DNA from: Nonomuraea sp. NEAU-A123
Lineage (GTDB): Bacteria; Actinomycetota; Actinomycetes; Streptosporangiales; Streptosporangiaceae
Direction: 5' to 3'
Length of the DNA: 64,000 bases
Assembly: GCF_018603905.1 (NCBI RefSeq)
Contig: NZ_JAHFZZ010000012.1
Coordinates: forward strand, 186,001-250,000
A program made the translations under genes and the position numbers. Under the pieces are notes generated by a model, which saw only the letters and a list, made by a program, of their open reading frames with translations, searched no databases and had not been told where the DNA came from. Each line of letters opens with the position of its first letter. Positions within the stretch are counted from its first letter, which is position 1. Positions 44,792-53,036 of this stretch are shown piece after piece.

Positions 44792-46198
44792 GTGCCCATT
44801 GAGACCACGGCATCGGTGGTGGCCGACGTCCCAGCGGACGTCGAGCTGCTGGCGGTGCCTTTTGACGCCGATCTCGTTCCCGCCGTCGAGCTCGACCTGC
44901 ACGTGCCGGTGGCCGCCCTGCTGGCGCACTACGACGCCAAGGGCGAGGCGGGTGAGGTGATCGAGGTCCCGGTGGCGCGGGAGGGCGGTGTCGGCCGGGT
45001 GCTCCTGTACGGGGTCGGCGACGGCTCGCCGCGCGCGCTGCGCAAGGCGGCGGCGGCGCTCACCCGCAAGGCCAAGGGCAAGCAGGCGCTGGCCGTGGTG
45101 CCGCCGCAGGGCGACGTGACGGCCTTCGCCGAGGCGGCGCTGCTGGCGGCGTACACCTTCAAGATCGGCGCGCCGGGCAAGCTGCCCGTGCGCGCGCTGA
45201 CGTTCGTGGGCGCCGACGAGGGCTCGGTGCGGCGGGGCGAGACCGTGGCCCAGGCGGTGGCGCTGGCCCGCGACCTGACCAACACGCCCGCGTCGGTCAA
45301 GAACCCGGCCTGGCTGGCCGAACGCGCGGCCGAGCACGACGTGCCGGTACGCGTCTGGGACGAGGAGCAGCTCCAGGCGGGCGGCTTCGGCGGCATCGTG
45401 GCCGTCGGCCAGGGCTCGGCCAACCCGCCCCGCCTCATCCAGCTCTCCTACACCCCGGCCGAGCCGAGCGACCGGCATGTCGTGCTGGTGGGCAAGGGCA
45501 TCACGTTCGACTCGGGCGGCCTGTCGCTCAAGCCGAACGAGAACATGAAGACCCAGAAGACCGACATGGCGGGCGGCGCCGTGGTGATCGCCGTGATCTC
45601 CGCGCTCGCCCGGCTCGGCGCGCCGATGCGGGTCACCGGCCTGATCGCGTCGGCCGAGAACATGCCTTCGGGTACGGCCCAGCGGCCCAGCGACGTCATC
45701 AAGCACTACGGCGGACGCACGGTCGAGGTGCTCAACACCGACGCGGAGGGCCGGCTGGTGCTGGCCGACGCGCTCGCCTACGCCGACGCCGAGCTCGACC
45801 CCGACGCGGTCGTCGACATCGCCACGCTCACCGGGGCGATCACCGTCGCGCTGGGCCGCGGCTACGGCGCCGTCTACGCCACCGACGACGACCTCGCCCG
45901 GCGGCTGGTCGACGCGGGGCAGGTCAGTGACGACCGGCTGTGGCGGATGCCGCTGATCGACGACTACGCGCCGGCGCTGGACTCGCCCATCGCGGATCTG
46001 GCCAACGTCGAGAGCGGTTCCACCTATGGGGCCGGGTCGATCACGGCGGCGTTGTTCCTGAGGGAGTTCGCGGGCAAGCGGCCGTGGGCGCACCTCGACA
46101 TCGCGGGCGTCGGGCGCAGCACCGTGGACGACGGTGTGCTGACCAAGGGCGCGACCGGGTTCGGCGTGCGCGTGTTGCTGGAGTGGCTGACGCGCTAG
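44792..46198 (+). CDS. pepA: Leucyl aminopeptidase (M17)
   Basis: 468 residues from GTG 44792, with GGTGGAG upstream. The N-terminal domain (about 1-160) is followed by the catalytic M17 domain: GKGITFDSGGLSLKP (metal-binding Lys and Asp), KTDMAGGAVV and NTDAEGRLVLADAL (metal-binding D-x-E), with the catalytic Arg in AEGR. It is a hexameric bimetal aminopeptidase in the cytoplasm, trimming N-terminal residues during peptide turnover. ITVALGRGYGAVY and VGRSTVDDGVLTKGATGFGV are standard C-terminal segments. Confidence 0.94.
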   Translation: MPIETTASVVADVPADVELLAVPFDADLVPAVELDLHVPVAALLAHYDAKGEAGEVIEVPVAREGGVGRVLLYGVGDGSPRALRKAAAALTRKAKGKQALAVVPPQGDVTAFAEAALLAAYTFKIGAPGKLPVRALTFVGADEGSVRRGETVAQAVALARDLTNTPASVKNPAWLAERAAEHDVPVRVWDEEQLQAGGFGGIVAVGQGSANPPRLIQLSYTPAEPSDRHVVLVGKGITFDSGGLSLKPNENMKTQKTDMAGGAVVIAVISALARLGAPMRVTGLIASAENMPSGTAQRPSDVIKHYGGRTVEVLNTDAEGRLVLADALAYADAELDPDAVVDIATLTGAITVALGRGYGAVYATDDDLARRLVDAGQVSDDRLWRMPLIDDYAPALDSPIADLANVESGSTYGAGSITAALFLREFAGKRPWAHLDIAGVGRSTVDDGVLTKGATGFGVRVLLEWLTR

Positions 46199-46229
46199 GC
46201 GTGCGCGGGTTACCGGAGTGGCCGACCCG

Positions 46230-46868
46230 CTATGAGGCGGTCTTGACGGCGGCGAGCAGTCCGTCGCCCAGGGGCATCAACAGCGCGCGCAGGCGGTCGT
46301 CGGACTGCACGAGCTTGCCCAGCTCGCGCAGCGCGACCGTGTCGGGGTCGCGCTGCGTCGGGTCGGCCACACGGTTGTGCCAGAGGACGTTGTCGAAGGC
46401 GACGATGCCGCCCACGCGCAGCAGCCGGACGGCCTCGGCCAGGTAGTCGGCGTACTCCTGCTTGGCGCCGTCGGCGAAGACCATGTCGTAGCCGCCGTCG
46501 GAGAGCCGGGGCAGCACGTCGAGCGCCCGGCCGGCGATCAGCCGCACCCGCCCGCCGGAGAACCCGGCCTCCGCGAACGCCTGCCTGGCCAGCCGCTGAT
46601 GCTCCTGCTCCACGTCGACGCTGGTCAGCGTGCCGTCGGGGCGCATGCCGCGCAGCAGCCAGAGACCTGAGACGCCGCAGCCGGTGCCGATCTCGACGAC
46701 CGACTTGGCGTTGACGGCCGTGGCGAGGAAGCAGAGCGCCGCTCCGCCCCCGGGAAGGATGGGTGTGGCACCCATCTCCAGGCCGCGCAGCCGCGCCGCG
46801 TGCAGGATCTCATCTTCATGATGGAACTGCTCCGCATAGGCCAGAGTGGCCTCTACCGGACTGGTCAT
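46230..46868 (-). CDS. O-methyltransferase (Rv1220c-like, class I SAM)
   Basis: 212 residues. SAM motif VVEIGTGCGVSGLWLLRGM, then LTSVDVEQEHQRLARQAF and MVFADGAKQEYADYL with metal-binding Asp/Asn of the catechol O-methyltransferase group (VAFDNVLWHNRV). The gene sits divergently beside sigE, as in mycobacteria, so this is a conserved neighbour of the envelope-stress locus. Substrate unknown. Confidence 0.9.
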   Translation of the reverse strand: MTSPVEATLAYAEQFHHEDEILHAARLRGLEMGATPILPGGGAALCFLATAVNAKSVVEIGTGCGVSGLWLLRGMRPDGTLTSVDVEQEHQRLARQAFAEAGFSGGRVRLIAGRALDVLPRLSDGGYDMVFADGAKQEYADYLAEAVRLLRVGGIVAFDNVLWHNRVADPTQRDPDTVALRELGKLVQSDDRLRALLMPLGDGLLAAVKTAS

Positions 46869-46935
46869 CGGCCTCCTCCCCCCACTTTCGTGCGATTGGT
46901 CACCGATCGCAGCCTAGGGGAGACACGCCGGGACG

Positions 46936-46961
46936 GGAACTCAAGACGGCCTCGAGGCGTT
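46936..46961 (+). promoter_or_regulatory. Candidate sigma-E promoter for sigE
   Basis: GGAAC at 46936-46940, an 18-base spacer, then GTT at 46959-46961. This is the textbook GGAAC-N18-GTT spacing of ECF/SigE promoters. It is about 105 bp from the preferred sigE start, consistent with autoregulation. Confidence 0.6.
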
Positions 46962-47065
46962 GCAGGTTTAAACGGGCTTTGCCGGTCCGGAAGGCAGGCA
47001 GTACGCACGAAGGGACGAAACCAGGCACTATGGCGGTAGCGGTGGTCCCAATGAGAGGAGTTCTG

Positions 47066-47671
47066 GTGGACGAAAGTGACCACCAGGCCGATACTCCCGT
47101 GTCTGACTGGACTCCTCCCACCTGGGAGGAAGTGGTGCGGACTCACTCCGCACGCGTATACCGGCTGGCGTATCGCCTGACCGGCAACGTCCACGATGCC
47201 GAAGACCTGACCCAAGAGGTCTTCGTGCGGGTCTTCAGGTCCCTATCGAGTTACACCCCCGGAACGTTCGAGGGCTGGCTGCACCGGATCACGACGAACC
47301 TGTTCCTCGACATGGCGCGGCGCAAGCAGCGCATCCGGTTCGAGGGGCTCGCCGACGACGCGGCCGAACGGCTGCGCGGGCGCGAGCCGTCACCGGCGCA
47401 GGCGTTCGATGACGCTCACCTTGAGCCGGACATCCAGGCCGCGCTCGACGCGCTCGCACCGGAGTTCCGGGCCGCGATCGTGCTGTGTGACATCGAAGGT
47501 CTGTCGTACGAGGAGATCGCGGCCACGCTCGGCGTCAAGCTGGGTACGGTCCGAAGCCGTATTCACCGTGGCCGGGCGCAGTTGCGGGAGGCGCTCGATC
47601 ACCGGGCCCCCCGTAATTCCCAACTCCCCCCGCCATCATTCCCATCGGGAACCCGTGGGGAGGAAGTCTGA
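47066..47671 (+). CDS. sigE: ECF RNA polymerase sigma factor SigE
   Basis: 201 residues from GTG 47066, chosen because AGAGGAG lies 5 bases before it; ATG 47030 and 47051 are in-frame alternatives. Region 2: ARVYRLAYRLTGNVHDAEDL, then TQEVFVRVFRSLSSY and FEGWLHRITTNLFLDMARRK. Region 4: EFRAAIVLCDIEGLSYEEIA and ATLGVKLGTVRSRIHRGR. It closely resembles mycobacterial SigE, the surface-stress sigma factor. The anti-sigma gene starts one base after its stop, and htrA, tatB and mrp follow, the same order as in Mycobacterium. Confidence 0.93.
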   Translation: MDESDHQADTPVSDWTPPTWEEVVRTHSARVYRLAYRLTGNVHDAEDLTQEVFVRVFRSLSSYTPGTFEGWLHRITTNLFLDMARRKQRIRFEGLADDAAERLRGREPSPAQAFDDAHLEPDIQAALDALAPEFRAAIVLCDIEGLSYEEIAATLGVKLGTVRSRIHRGRAQLREALDHRAPRNSQLPPPSFPSGTRGEEV

Positions 47672-47672
47672 T

Positions 47673-48209
47673 ATGTCGCATCTTGGAGAACGTGTTTCCG
47701 CGCTCGTGGACGGTGAGCTGAATCACACCGAACGCGACCGCGCTCTAGCTCATCTGACCTTTTGTGGCGACTGCCGGAGAGAGGTCGAGTCGATGCGGGC
47801 GCTGAAGTCGCGCCTGCGCTCGCTCGACGGCCCGGTGATGCCGGCCGATCTCACCATGTCGCTGCTGCGGATGTCCGAGCCCGGCGGCCCGATGCCGCCC
47901 AGGGAGCGGCCTTTCCCTACCCGGACGTTCGGCGGGGTCCCGATCCCTGGGCCGTACAGCATCGCCCCGCTGGACAACCGCCCGCGCAGGGACGCGACCG
48001 GTGGCGCTTCGGGTCCTGGCCGCGGGGCTAGGCGGCGCAGCACCTATGTGGCGGTCGGCGTGGTCTCCGCGGCCGTCGCGCTCGGCACCTTCTTCGCCGT
48101 CTCCGGCGTCGGCCAGAGCGCCCAGGCTCCGCCGGCCGAGATGTTCGAGCAGGCTCGGCACACCCCCACGTCGTCGCCGACCACTACTCTGCCCACCGCC
48201 ACGCCCTGA
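47673..48209 (+). CDS. rseA: Anti-sigma factor (zinc-binding ZAS), RseA-type
   Basis: 178 residues, ATG behind GGGGAGGAAG, one base after sigE. The anti-sigma fold LGERVSALVDGELNHTERD is followed by a ZAS zinc site H27-x3-C31-x2-C34 (HLTFCGDC). A single membrane helix is visible at about 123-146 (YVAVGVVSAAVALGTFFAV), so the protein has a cytoplasmic sensor/inhibitor domain and a short outside tail. It holds SigE inactive until released, by analogy with Mycobacterium RseA. Confidence 0.9.
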   Translation: MSHLGERVSALVDGELNHTERDRALAHLTFCGDCRREVESMRALKSRLRSLDGPVMPADLTMSLLRMSEPGGPMPPRERPFPTRTFGGVPIPGPYSIAPLDNRPRRDATGGASGPGRGARRRSTYVAVGVVSAAVALGTFFAVSGVGQSAQAPPAEMFEQARHTPTSSPTTTLPTATP

Positions 48210-48290
48210 TCCTGAGGTCCGCTCCCAGGAATGCCTGGGATACTCGGTGTGGCGTAGTCGAGGGTGTCAGGGGCATACGATCTGAGTTCG

Positions 48291-48317
48291 GGAATCTGTC
48301 AGGTGTCCACATATGTT
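48291..48317 (+). promoter_or_regulatory. Candidate sigma-E promoter for htrA
   Basis: GGAATC at 48291-48296, an 18-base spacer, then GTT at 48315-48317, 89 bases before the htrA start. It matches the element upstream of sigE in spacing; the -35 has T in place of C. Confidence 0.5.
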
Positions 48318-48405
48318 CCAGGATTGCCTGACAATTGCTTTACAACTCTCGTATGCCGTTCACACCATGATTGCGGTGTCCGAGGCAAGGAGTGGTGAGA
48401 TCTAG

Positions 48406-49959
48406 ATGACCGACGAGTCGCGCCCACCTGAAGGACGCATGCCGTCGGACTTCCCTGACCCACAGGGGCGGCCGGAGTTCCTGCCCGCCGATGATCAGGC
48501 GGAGCAGTCTGGATGGCGGTCCGAGACCGCCTCGTTCGAGAGCGGCCGGTGGGGTGACCCGTCAGGCCGTCCCGCGGACACCGCGTCCTATGGCTCCCCG
48601 CCCTACGGCACCCCGTCCTACCCGGCCCCGGGCCAGGCGCGGGCCGAGGAGACGCCGCACAACAGCACGCGCGCCTACGAGAGCCCCTACTTCGGCAACC
48701 CGGCGGGGGCGCCGCCCTACGGCGGCGACAAGCGCCCGCCGCCACCGCCCAGCGCGCTCGGCATGGGCGCGGGCTGGGCGCCACCGCCCACCGGTCCGCA
48801 GGGTGGCTTCGCGGGGGCGCCGGGCAGGCGTGGTCCCGGCACCGGCGTCCTGATCGTGCTGGCCGTCGTCATCGCCCTGGTCGCCTCGGGGCTGGGCAGC
48901 GTCGGCACCTACCTGATGACCAGGTCGAGCAGCGGCGGCACCGACCCTTCCTACAGCCTCGGCCCGATCCCGAGCGCCGCCACGAACCGGGCCCCCGACT
49001 CCGTCGCCGGCGTGGCCTCGCGAGTGCTGCCCAGCGTCGTCTCGCTGGAGGTCAACGCCAGCAGCGCCGAGGGCGTGTCGGGCTCCGGCTTCCTGATCAA
49101 GGACGGCTACGTGGTCACCAACAACCACGTGGTGGCCCCGGCCGCCAAGGGCGGCGACATCCAGATCATGTTCAACAACCGCAAGACCACGAAGGGTCGC
49201 ATCGTCGGCCGTGACCCGGGCTCCGACCTGGCCGTGGTCAAGCCGGAAGAGACGTTCGGCACGCCTGAGATCAACCTCGGCAACTCCGACCAGGTGGTCG
49301 TGGGCGACCCGGTCATCGCGATCGGCTCCCCGCTCGGCCTCACCGGCACGGTGACCACCGGCATCGTCAGCTCACTGAACCGCCCGGTCATCGCGGGCGA
49401 CGAGAGCGGCACCAGCACCGAGGAACCCGCCTACATCAGCGCGATCCAGACCGACGCCGCGATCAACCCCGGCAACTCGGGCGGCCCGCTGGTCAACGGC
49501 AAGGGCGAGGTCGTGGGCGTCAACTCCGCGATCGCCACCCTGAGCCGCTCCATGAGCAGCCAGGGCGGCAGCATCGGCCTCGGCTTCGCCATCCCGGTCA
49601 ACCAGGCGCGGCGCGTCGCCGAGGAGATCATCACGACCGGCAAGGCCAAGCGCCCGAAGATCGGCATCGTCCTGGACAAGGACTACAAGGGCCAGGGCGT
49701 CCGCATCGCCTCGGACCGCGTCGAAGGCCGCGCGCCGGTGGACGAGAACGGCCCCGCCGCGAAGGCGGGCCTCAAGGCGGGCGACGTGATCCTGGAGATC
49801 GACGGGCTGACGCTGCAGGACGGCAACGAGCTGATCGCCCTGATCCGCAGCAAGGCTCCCGGCTCCCAGATCACCATCAAGTACCAACGCGCCGGCCAGC
49901 AACGCACCGCCAAACTAACGGTCACCGCTGACGACAGCCCCGCGCCGACGCCGTCCTGA
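48406..49959 (+). CDS. htrA: HtrA-like trypsin-type serine protease with PDZ domain
   Basis: 517 residues, ATG after AAGGAG. A 140-residue Pro/Gly-rich cytoplasmic tail precedes one membrane helix (about 147-170), so the catalytic domain faces outside. The triad is H241 (VTNNHVVAP), D274 (GSDLAVVK) and S358 (GNSGGPL); a C-terminal PDZ domain (about 415-510) is marked by GLKAGDVILEIDGL. It degrades or refolds damaged extracytoplasmic proteins and is the sigE-linked protease of mycobacteria. The dispersed repeat copy B begins 14 bases after its stop. Confidence 0.95.
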   Translation: MTDESRPPEGRMPSDFPDPQGRPEFLPADDQAEQSGWRSETASFESGRWGDPSGRPADTASYGSPPYGTPSYPAPGQARAEETPHNSTRAYESPYFGNPAGAPPYGGDKRPPPPPSALGMGAGWAPPPTGPQGGFAGAPGRRGPGTGVLIVLAVVIALVASGLGSVGTYLMTRSSSGGTDPSYSLGPIPSAATNRAPDSVAGVASRVLPSVVSLEVNASSAEGVSGSGFLIKDGYVVTNNHVVAPAAKGGDIQIMFNNRKTTKGRIVGRDPGSDLAVVKPEETFGTPEINLGNSDQVVVGDPVIAIGSPLGLTGTVTTGIVSSLNRPVIAGDESGTSTEEPAYISAIQTDAAINPGNSGGPLVNGKGEVVGVNSAIATLSRSMSSQGGSIGLGFAIPVNQARRVAEEIITTGKAKRPKIGIVLDKDYKGQGVRIASDRVEGRAPVDENGPAAKAGLKAGDVILEIDGLTLQDGNELIALIRSKAPGSQITIKYQRAGQQRTAKLTVTADDSPAPTPS

Positions 49960-49972
49960 TCGGTCGAAGACC

Positions 49973-50102
49973 TTTTTACGGCAGTTTTACGGCAAGCACG
50001 GTGGGCCCCACCCACCGTGCGGGGCTGGGCTCTGTCCAGGGGGACGCTCCTCCGGTGGAGGTGGCCAGGCGCCGTGACGAGACGGTGAGACCGCCCGCGT
50101 GG
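49973..50102 (+). repeat. Dispersed structured element, copy B
   Basis: It starts 14 bases after the htrA stop with TTTTTACGGCAGTTTTACGGC, then GGTGGGCCCCACCC, GCTCTGTCCAGGGGGACGCT, CCTCCGGTGGAGG and GCCGTGACGAGACGGTGAGA, ending CCGCCCGCGTGG. Nearly identical over about 118 bp to copy C at 50624-50742, which is inverted. The two copies flank tatB. Confidence 0.88.
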
Positions 50103-50256
50103 TCTGCGGTTGACCGGCGTGTTCTCGGTTTTCCCGGGATGTTGCGGTTTTGAGGTTGTTTGGTCAGGGGCTGGCGGCCAGGGTGAGGGCGATTGCCCTT
50201 AGTCTGGAGGGGTCGGGATTGTCCCCGGTCTGGTTGGACTGCGGTAGGAGCTCACG

Positions 50257-50613
50257 GTGTTCGGACTCGGGTGGTTGGAGGTCGGAGCGCTGATCGTCAT
50301 CGCGCTGCTCGTCTTCGGTCCCGACAAGCTGCCTCAGGCGGCCTCGCAGGCCGGTAAGACGCTGCGTAACCTGCGCCGGATGGCCAACAACGCGCGAGAC
50401 GACCTGCGGGCGGGCCTGGGCCCGGAGTTCCAGAACTTCGACCCCAGCGACCTCAACCCCAAGAACTTCGTCCGCAAGCACCTGCTGGAAGACGAAGACG
50501 ACTGGACCAACAAGTCCCCGCAGCTCGAACCGGCCACCGCTCCTTACACCGCGGAGCCGGTCGACGAGCTGGGCTATGGCGAGCTGCCTCCCTATGACGC
50601 GGAAGCCACCTGA
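50257..50613 (+). CDS. tatB: Sec-independent translocase protein TatB
   Basis: 118 residues, GTG start behind TAGGAG. The N-terminus (MFGLGWLEVGALIVIALLVF, then GPDKLPQAA) is the single membrane helix plus the F-G-P hinge of TatA/B proteins, followed by an amphipathic helix and an acidic tail. Position between htrA and mrp, as in mycobacteria, favours TatB over TatA. It receives twin-arginine substrates in a TatBC complex. It sits between the two inverted repeat copies, B and C. Confidence 0.92.
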   Translation: MFGLGWLEVGALIVIALLVFGPDKLPQAASQAGKTLRNLRRMANNARDDLRAGLGPEFQNFDPSDLNPKNFVRKHLLEDEDDWTNKSPQLEPATAPYTAEPVDELGYGELPPYDAEAT

Positions 50614-50623
50614 GGCGCGCATT

Positions 50624-50742
50624 CCACGCGGGCGGTCTCACCGTCTCGTCACGGCGCCCCGCCACCTCCACCGGAGGAGCGTCCCCCTGGACAGAGCCCG
50701 GCCCCGCGCGGCGGGTGGGGCTCACCGGGCCTGCCGTAAAAC
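50624..50742 (-). repeat. Dispersed structured element, copy C (inverted)
   Basis: On the minus strand it reads GTTTTACGGCAGGCC, GCCCCACCCGCCGCG, GGCTCTGTCCAGGGGGACGC, TCCTCCGGTGGAGG, GCCGTGACGAGACGG and CCGCCCGCGTGG. It lies 87-205 bases downstream of the mrp stop (50829), on the same strand as mrp, after two terminator-like hairpins. Its far end is 11 bases from the tatB stop. Confidence 0.88.
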
Positions 50743-50761
50743 AAAGGGCTTGAAAGATTGT

Positions 50762-50820
50762 AGGGCCCGCTCTGGGAGCGGGCCCTAGCTGCGTCAGCGC
50801 CCGCTCTGGGAGCGGGCCCT
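50762..50820 (-). terminator. Two tandem 25-bp hairpins downstream of mrp
   Basis: Units at 50796-50820 and 50762-50786 each read close to AGGGCCCGCTC-TGG-GAGCGGGCCCT, perfect in the second and with one mismatch in the first. They stand 9 and 43 bases after the mrp stop on the minus strand. Direct repetition of a terminator hairpin suggests efficient termination, or an amplified repeat. Confidence 0.75.
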
Positions 50821-50828
50821 AACTAGCA

Positions 50829-51965
50829 TCAGCGGTTTGGAGAGAGCCCCAACTGGAGCCCCTTGAGGCTGCTGGAGCGCTTGCTCAGGCCGGCGGCGAT
50901 GGTGCGGAGCTCGGCCGCGGCCGGAGAGTCGGGGTCCGTCAGCACGAGCGGCTTGCCCTCGTCGGCGCCCTCGCGGAGGCGCAGGTCGATCGGGATCTGG
51001 CCCAGAAGGGGGACGCGGGCGCCCAGAATCTGGGTCAGGGCGTCGGCCACGGTCTGGCCGCCGCCCTCGCCGAACACCGAGATGCGCTCGTCGCAGTGCG
51101 GGCACGGCAGCCAGGACATGTTCTCGATGACACCGGCGATCTGCTGGTGCGTCTGCGCGGCGATCGAGCCCGCCCGCTCGGCCACCTCGGCGGCGGCCAT
51201 CTGCGGGGTGGTGACGACGAGGATCTCCGCCGACGGCAGCCGCTGCGCCACCGAGATGGCGATGTCGCCGGTGCCCGGCGGCAGGTCGAGCAGCAGGACG
51301 TCGAGGTCGCCCCAGTAGACGTCGGCGAGGAACTGGTGGAGCGCGCGGTCGAGCATCGGCCCGCGCCAGACCACCGCGCTGTTGCCCTCGGGCTTGAACA
51401 TGCCCACCGAGATGACCTTGATGTCATGCGCCATCGGCGGCATGATCATGTCTTCGACCTTGGTGGGGCGCTCCGAGGCGCCGAGCATGCGCGGCACGCT
51501 GTGGCCGTAGATGTCGGCGTCGACGATGCCGACCTTGAGGCCGCTGGCGGCCATGGCGGCGGCCAGGTTGACGGTGACGGACGACTTGCCCACCCCGCCC
51601 TTGCCGCTGGCGACCGCGAAGACCCGGGTCAGCGAGCCCGGCTGGTTGAAGGGGATCTCCTTCTCGGGCCCCCGGTTGCCACGCAGCTTGGTCTGGAGCG
51701 TCTTGCGTTGCTCGGTGCTCATCACGTCGAGTTCGATCTCGACGCCCGTGACACCGTCCAGTTTGGTGATCGAGGTGGCGACGTCGCGCCGGATGGTGTC
51801 CTTCATCGGACATCCGGACACGGTGAGATAGACACCCACGCGCACGACACCGTCGGCACCGATGTCGATGCTTTTGACCATGCCGAGATCGGTGATCGGA
51901 CGACGGATCTCGGGGTCGATGACGGTGGCGAGAGCTGCCGTCACCTGTTCCTGTGTTGGTGCCAT
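50829..51965 (-). CDS. mrp: Mrp/NBP35-family iron-sulfur cluster carrier ATPase
   Basis: 378 residues. N-terminal MIP18/DUF59 domain (about 1-90, TVIDPEIRRPITDLGMV with SGCPMKDTI), then a deviant Walker A SGKGGVGKSSVTVNLA (about 119-134), VDADIYGHSVPRML and the CxxC pair in WLPCPHC, which binds a bridging Fe-S cluster between subunits. It carries clusters to apo-proteins. In mycobacteria (Rv1229c) the gene has the same position next to the sigE block. Convergent with tatB across the repeat-rich spacer. Confidence 0.94.
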   Translation of the reverse strand: MAPTQEQVTAALATVIDPEIRRPITDLGMVKSIDIGADGVVRVGVYLTVSGCPMKDTIRRDVATSITKLDGVTGVEIELDVMSTEQRKTLQTKLRGNRGPEKEIPFNQPGSLTRVFAVASGKGGVGKSSVTVNLAAAMAASGLKVGIVDADIYGHSVPRMLGASERPTKVEDMIMPPMAHDIKVISVGMFKPEGNSAVVWRGPMLDRALHQFLADVYWGDLDVLLLDLPPGTGDIAISVAQRLPSAEILVVTTPQMAAAEVAERAGSIAAQTHQQIAGVIENMSWLPCPHCDERISVFGEGGGQTVADALTQILGARVPLLGQIPIDLRLREGADEGKPLVLTDPDSPAAAELRTIAAGLSKRSSSLKGLQLGLSPNR

Positions 51966-52123
51966 CGAAGTCTCGGCACGAGGGAGTGCCGTCCCTCCTT
52001 AGTCGTATATGTGTGACCGGGCGCTGCACGCCGGCGAGGATGCCCCTCCATCGTATGAACCAGGGACCCCGTGCGGATAATCCGAACTGTTTAGGTGTCC
52101 GTGCAACGTTCTAAGGTTACTCC

Positions 52124-52585
52124 GTGACTCTTCAGCGCGACGAGGGCCTGACCACCGAGGAGCTGACGGTCTGGCGGATGCTGCAGCGGGCCCAGGTGCA
52201 CATCACCCGCCATCTGGAGGCCGAGTTGCTCGTGGCCCACGGCCTGCCGCTGGCCTCCTATGACGTGCTGACCCAGTTGTCGGAGGCGCCGGGGCGGCGG
52301 CTGCGGATGAACGACCTGGCCGGCCGAGTGCTGCTCTCGCGCAGCGGCCTGACCAGGCTCATCGACCGGCTCCAGCGCGACGGGCTGGTGGCGCGCGAGG
52401 CGTGCGCGAGTGACGCGCGGGGGTTGTTCGCGGTGCTGACGGACCGGGGCGCGGCCCGGCTGGCCGAGGCCACCCCCACCTACCTGCGCGGGATCAGGTC
52501 GGAGTTCCTCGACCGGCTGGGGCCCGGTGAGATCCGCCTGGTCCGCGAGATGCTCGCCAAGCTGGCCATCACCGCCGCTCCCTGA
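52124..52585 (+). CDS. MarR-family transcriptional regulator
   Basis: 153 residues, GTG start. The winged helix (about 50-105) contains RLRMNDLAGRVLLSRSGLTRLIDRLQRDGLV, and EACASDARGLFAVLTDRGAARLAEA forms the wing. Flanking helices form the dimer. MarR proteins respond to phenolics or oxidants and usually repress an adjacent operon; the divergent mrp gene and the intergenic CGGAT-A-ATCCG dyad at 52074-52084 are the only nearby hints. Its 3' end overlaps the convergent DUF1003 gene by 17 bp. Confidence 0.88.
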   Translation: MTLQRDEGLTTEELTVWRMLQRAQVHITRHLEAELLVAHGLPLASYDVLTQLSEAPGRRLRMNDLAGRVLLSRSGLTRLIDRLQRDGLVAREACASDARGLFAVLTDRGAARLAEATPTYLRGIRSEFLDRLGPGEIRLVREMLAKLAITAAP

Positions 52586-53036
52586 GTTCCTCCGTCAGCC
52601 GCTGCAGCTCCGAGCGCAGGTAGTCGCGGGTGGCCACCTCACCGATCGCCAGCCGGAGCCCGGCGATCTCGCGGGTCAGGTATTCGACGTCGGCCTGGTT
52701 GCGGTCGGCCGCCGCGCGGTCCTGCTCGTACTGGACGCGGTCCCTGTCGTCCTGCCGGTTCTGGGCCAGCAGGATCAGCGGCGCGGCGTAGGAAGCCTGC
52801 AGGGACAGGATGAGCGTGAGGAAGATGAACGGGTAGGAGTCGAACTGCAGGTTCGGTGGGGCGGCGATGTTCCAGGTCACCCAGATCGCGACGAACACCG
52901 TCATGTAGACGATGAACCGGGCCGTGCCGAGGAAGCGGGCGATCTGCTCCGACAGGCGGCCGAAGGCCTCCGGGTCGTAGTGCGGGCGCAGCGAGCGGCG
53001 CAGCGCGCGTGGCTGGTCGAGGCGTTCACTCGTCAC
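52569..53036 (-). CDS. DUF1003 membrane protein
   Basis: 155 residues. Two membrane helices with a short loop (about 36-57 TARFIVYMTVFVAIWVTWN, and 68-90) followed by a coiled-coil tail with heptads (about 92-155; EQDRAAADRNQADVEYL). This is the DUF1003 architecture, in mycobacteria Rv1231c. Its start overlaps the end of the upstream MgtE-N/CBS gene by 11 bp, so the two are translationally coupled. Function unknown; a role beside magnesium-transport-like proteins is inferred from the pairing. Confidence 0.88.
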   Translation of the reverse strand: MTSERLDQPRALRRSLRPHYDPEAFGRLSEQIARFLGTARFIVYMTVFVAIWVTWNIAAPPNLQFDSYPFIFLTLILSLQASYAAPLILLAQNRQDDRDRVQYEQDRAAADRNQADVEYLTREIAGLRLAIGEVATRDYLRSELQRLTEELRERR

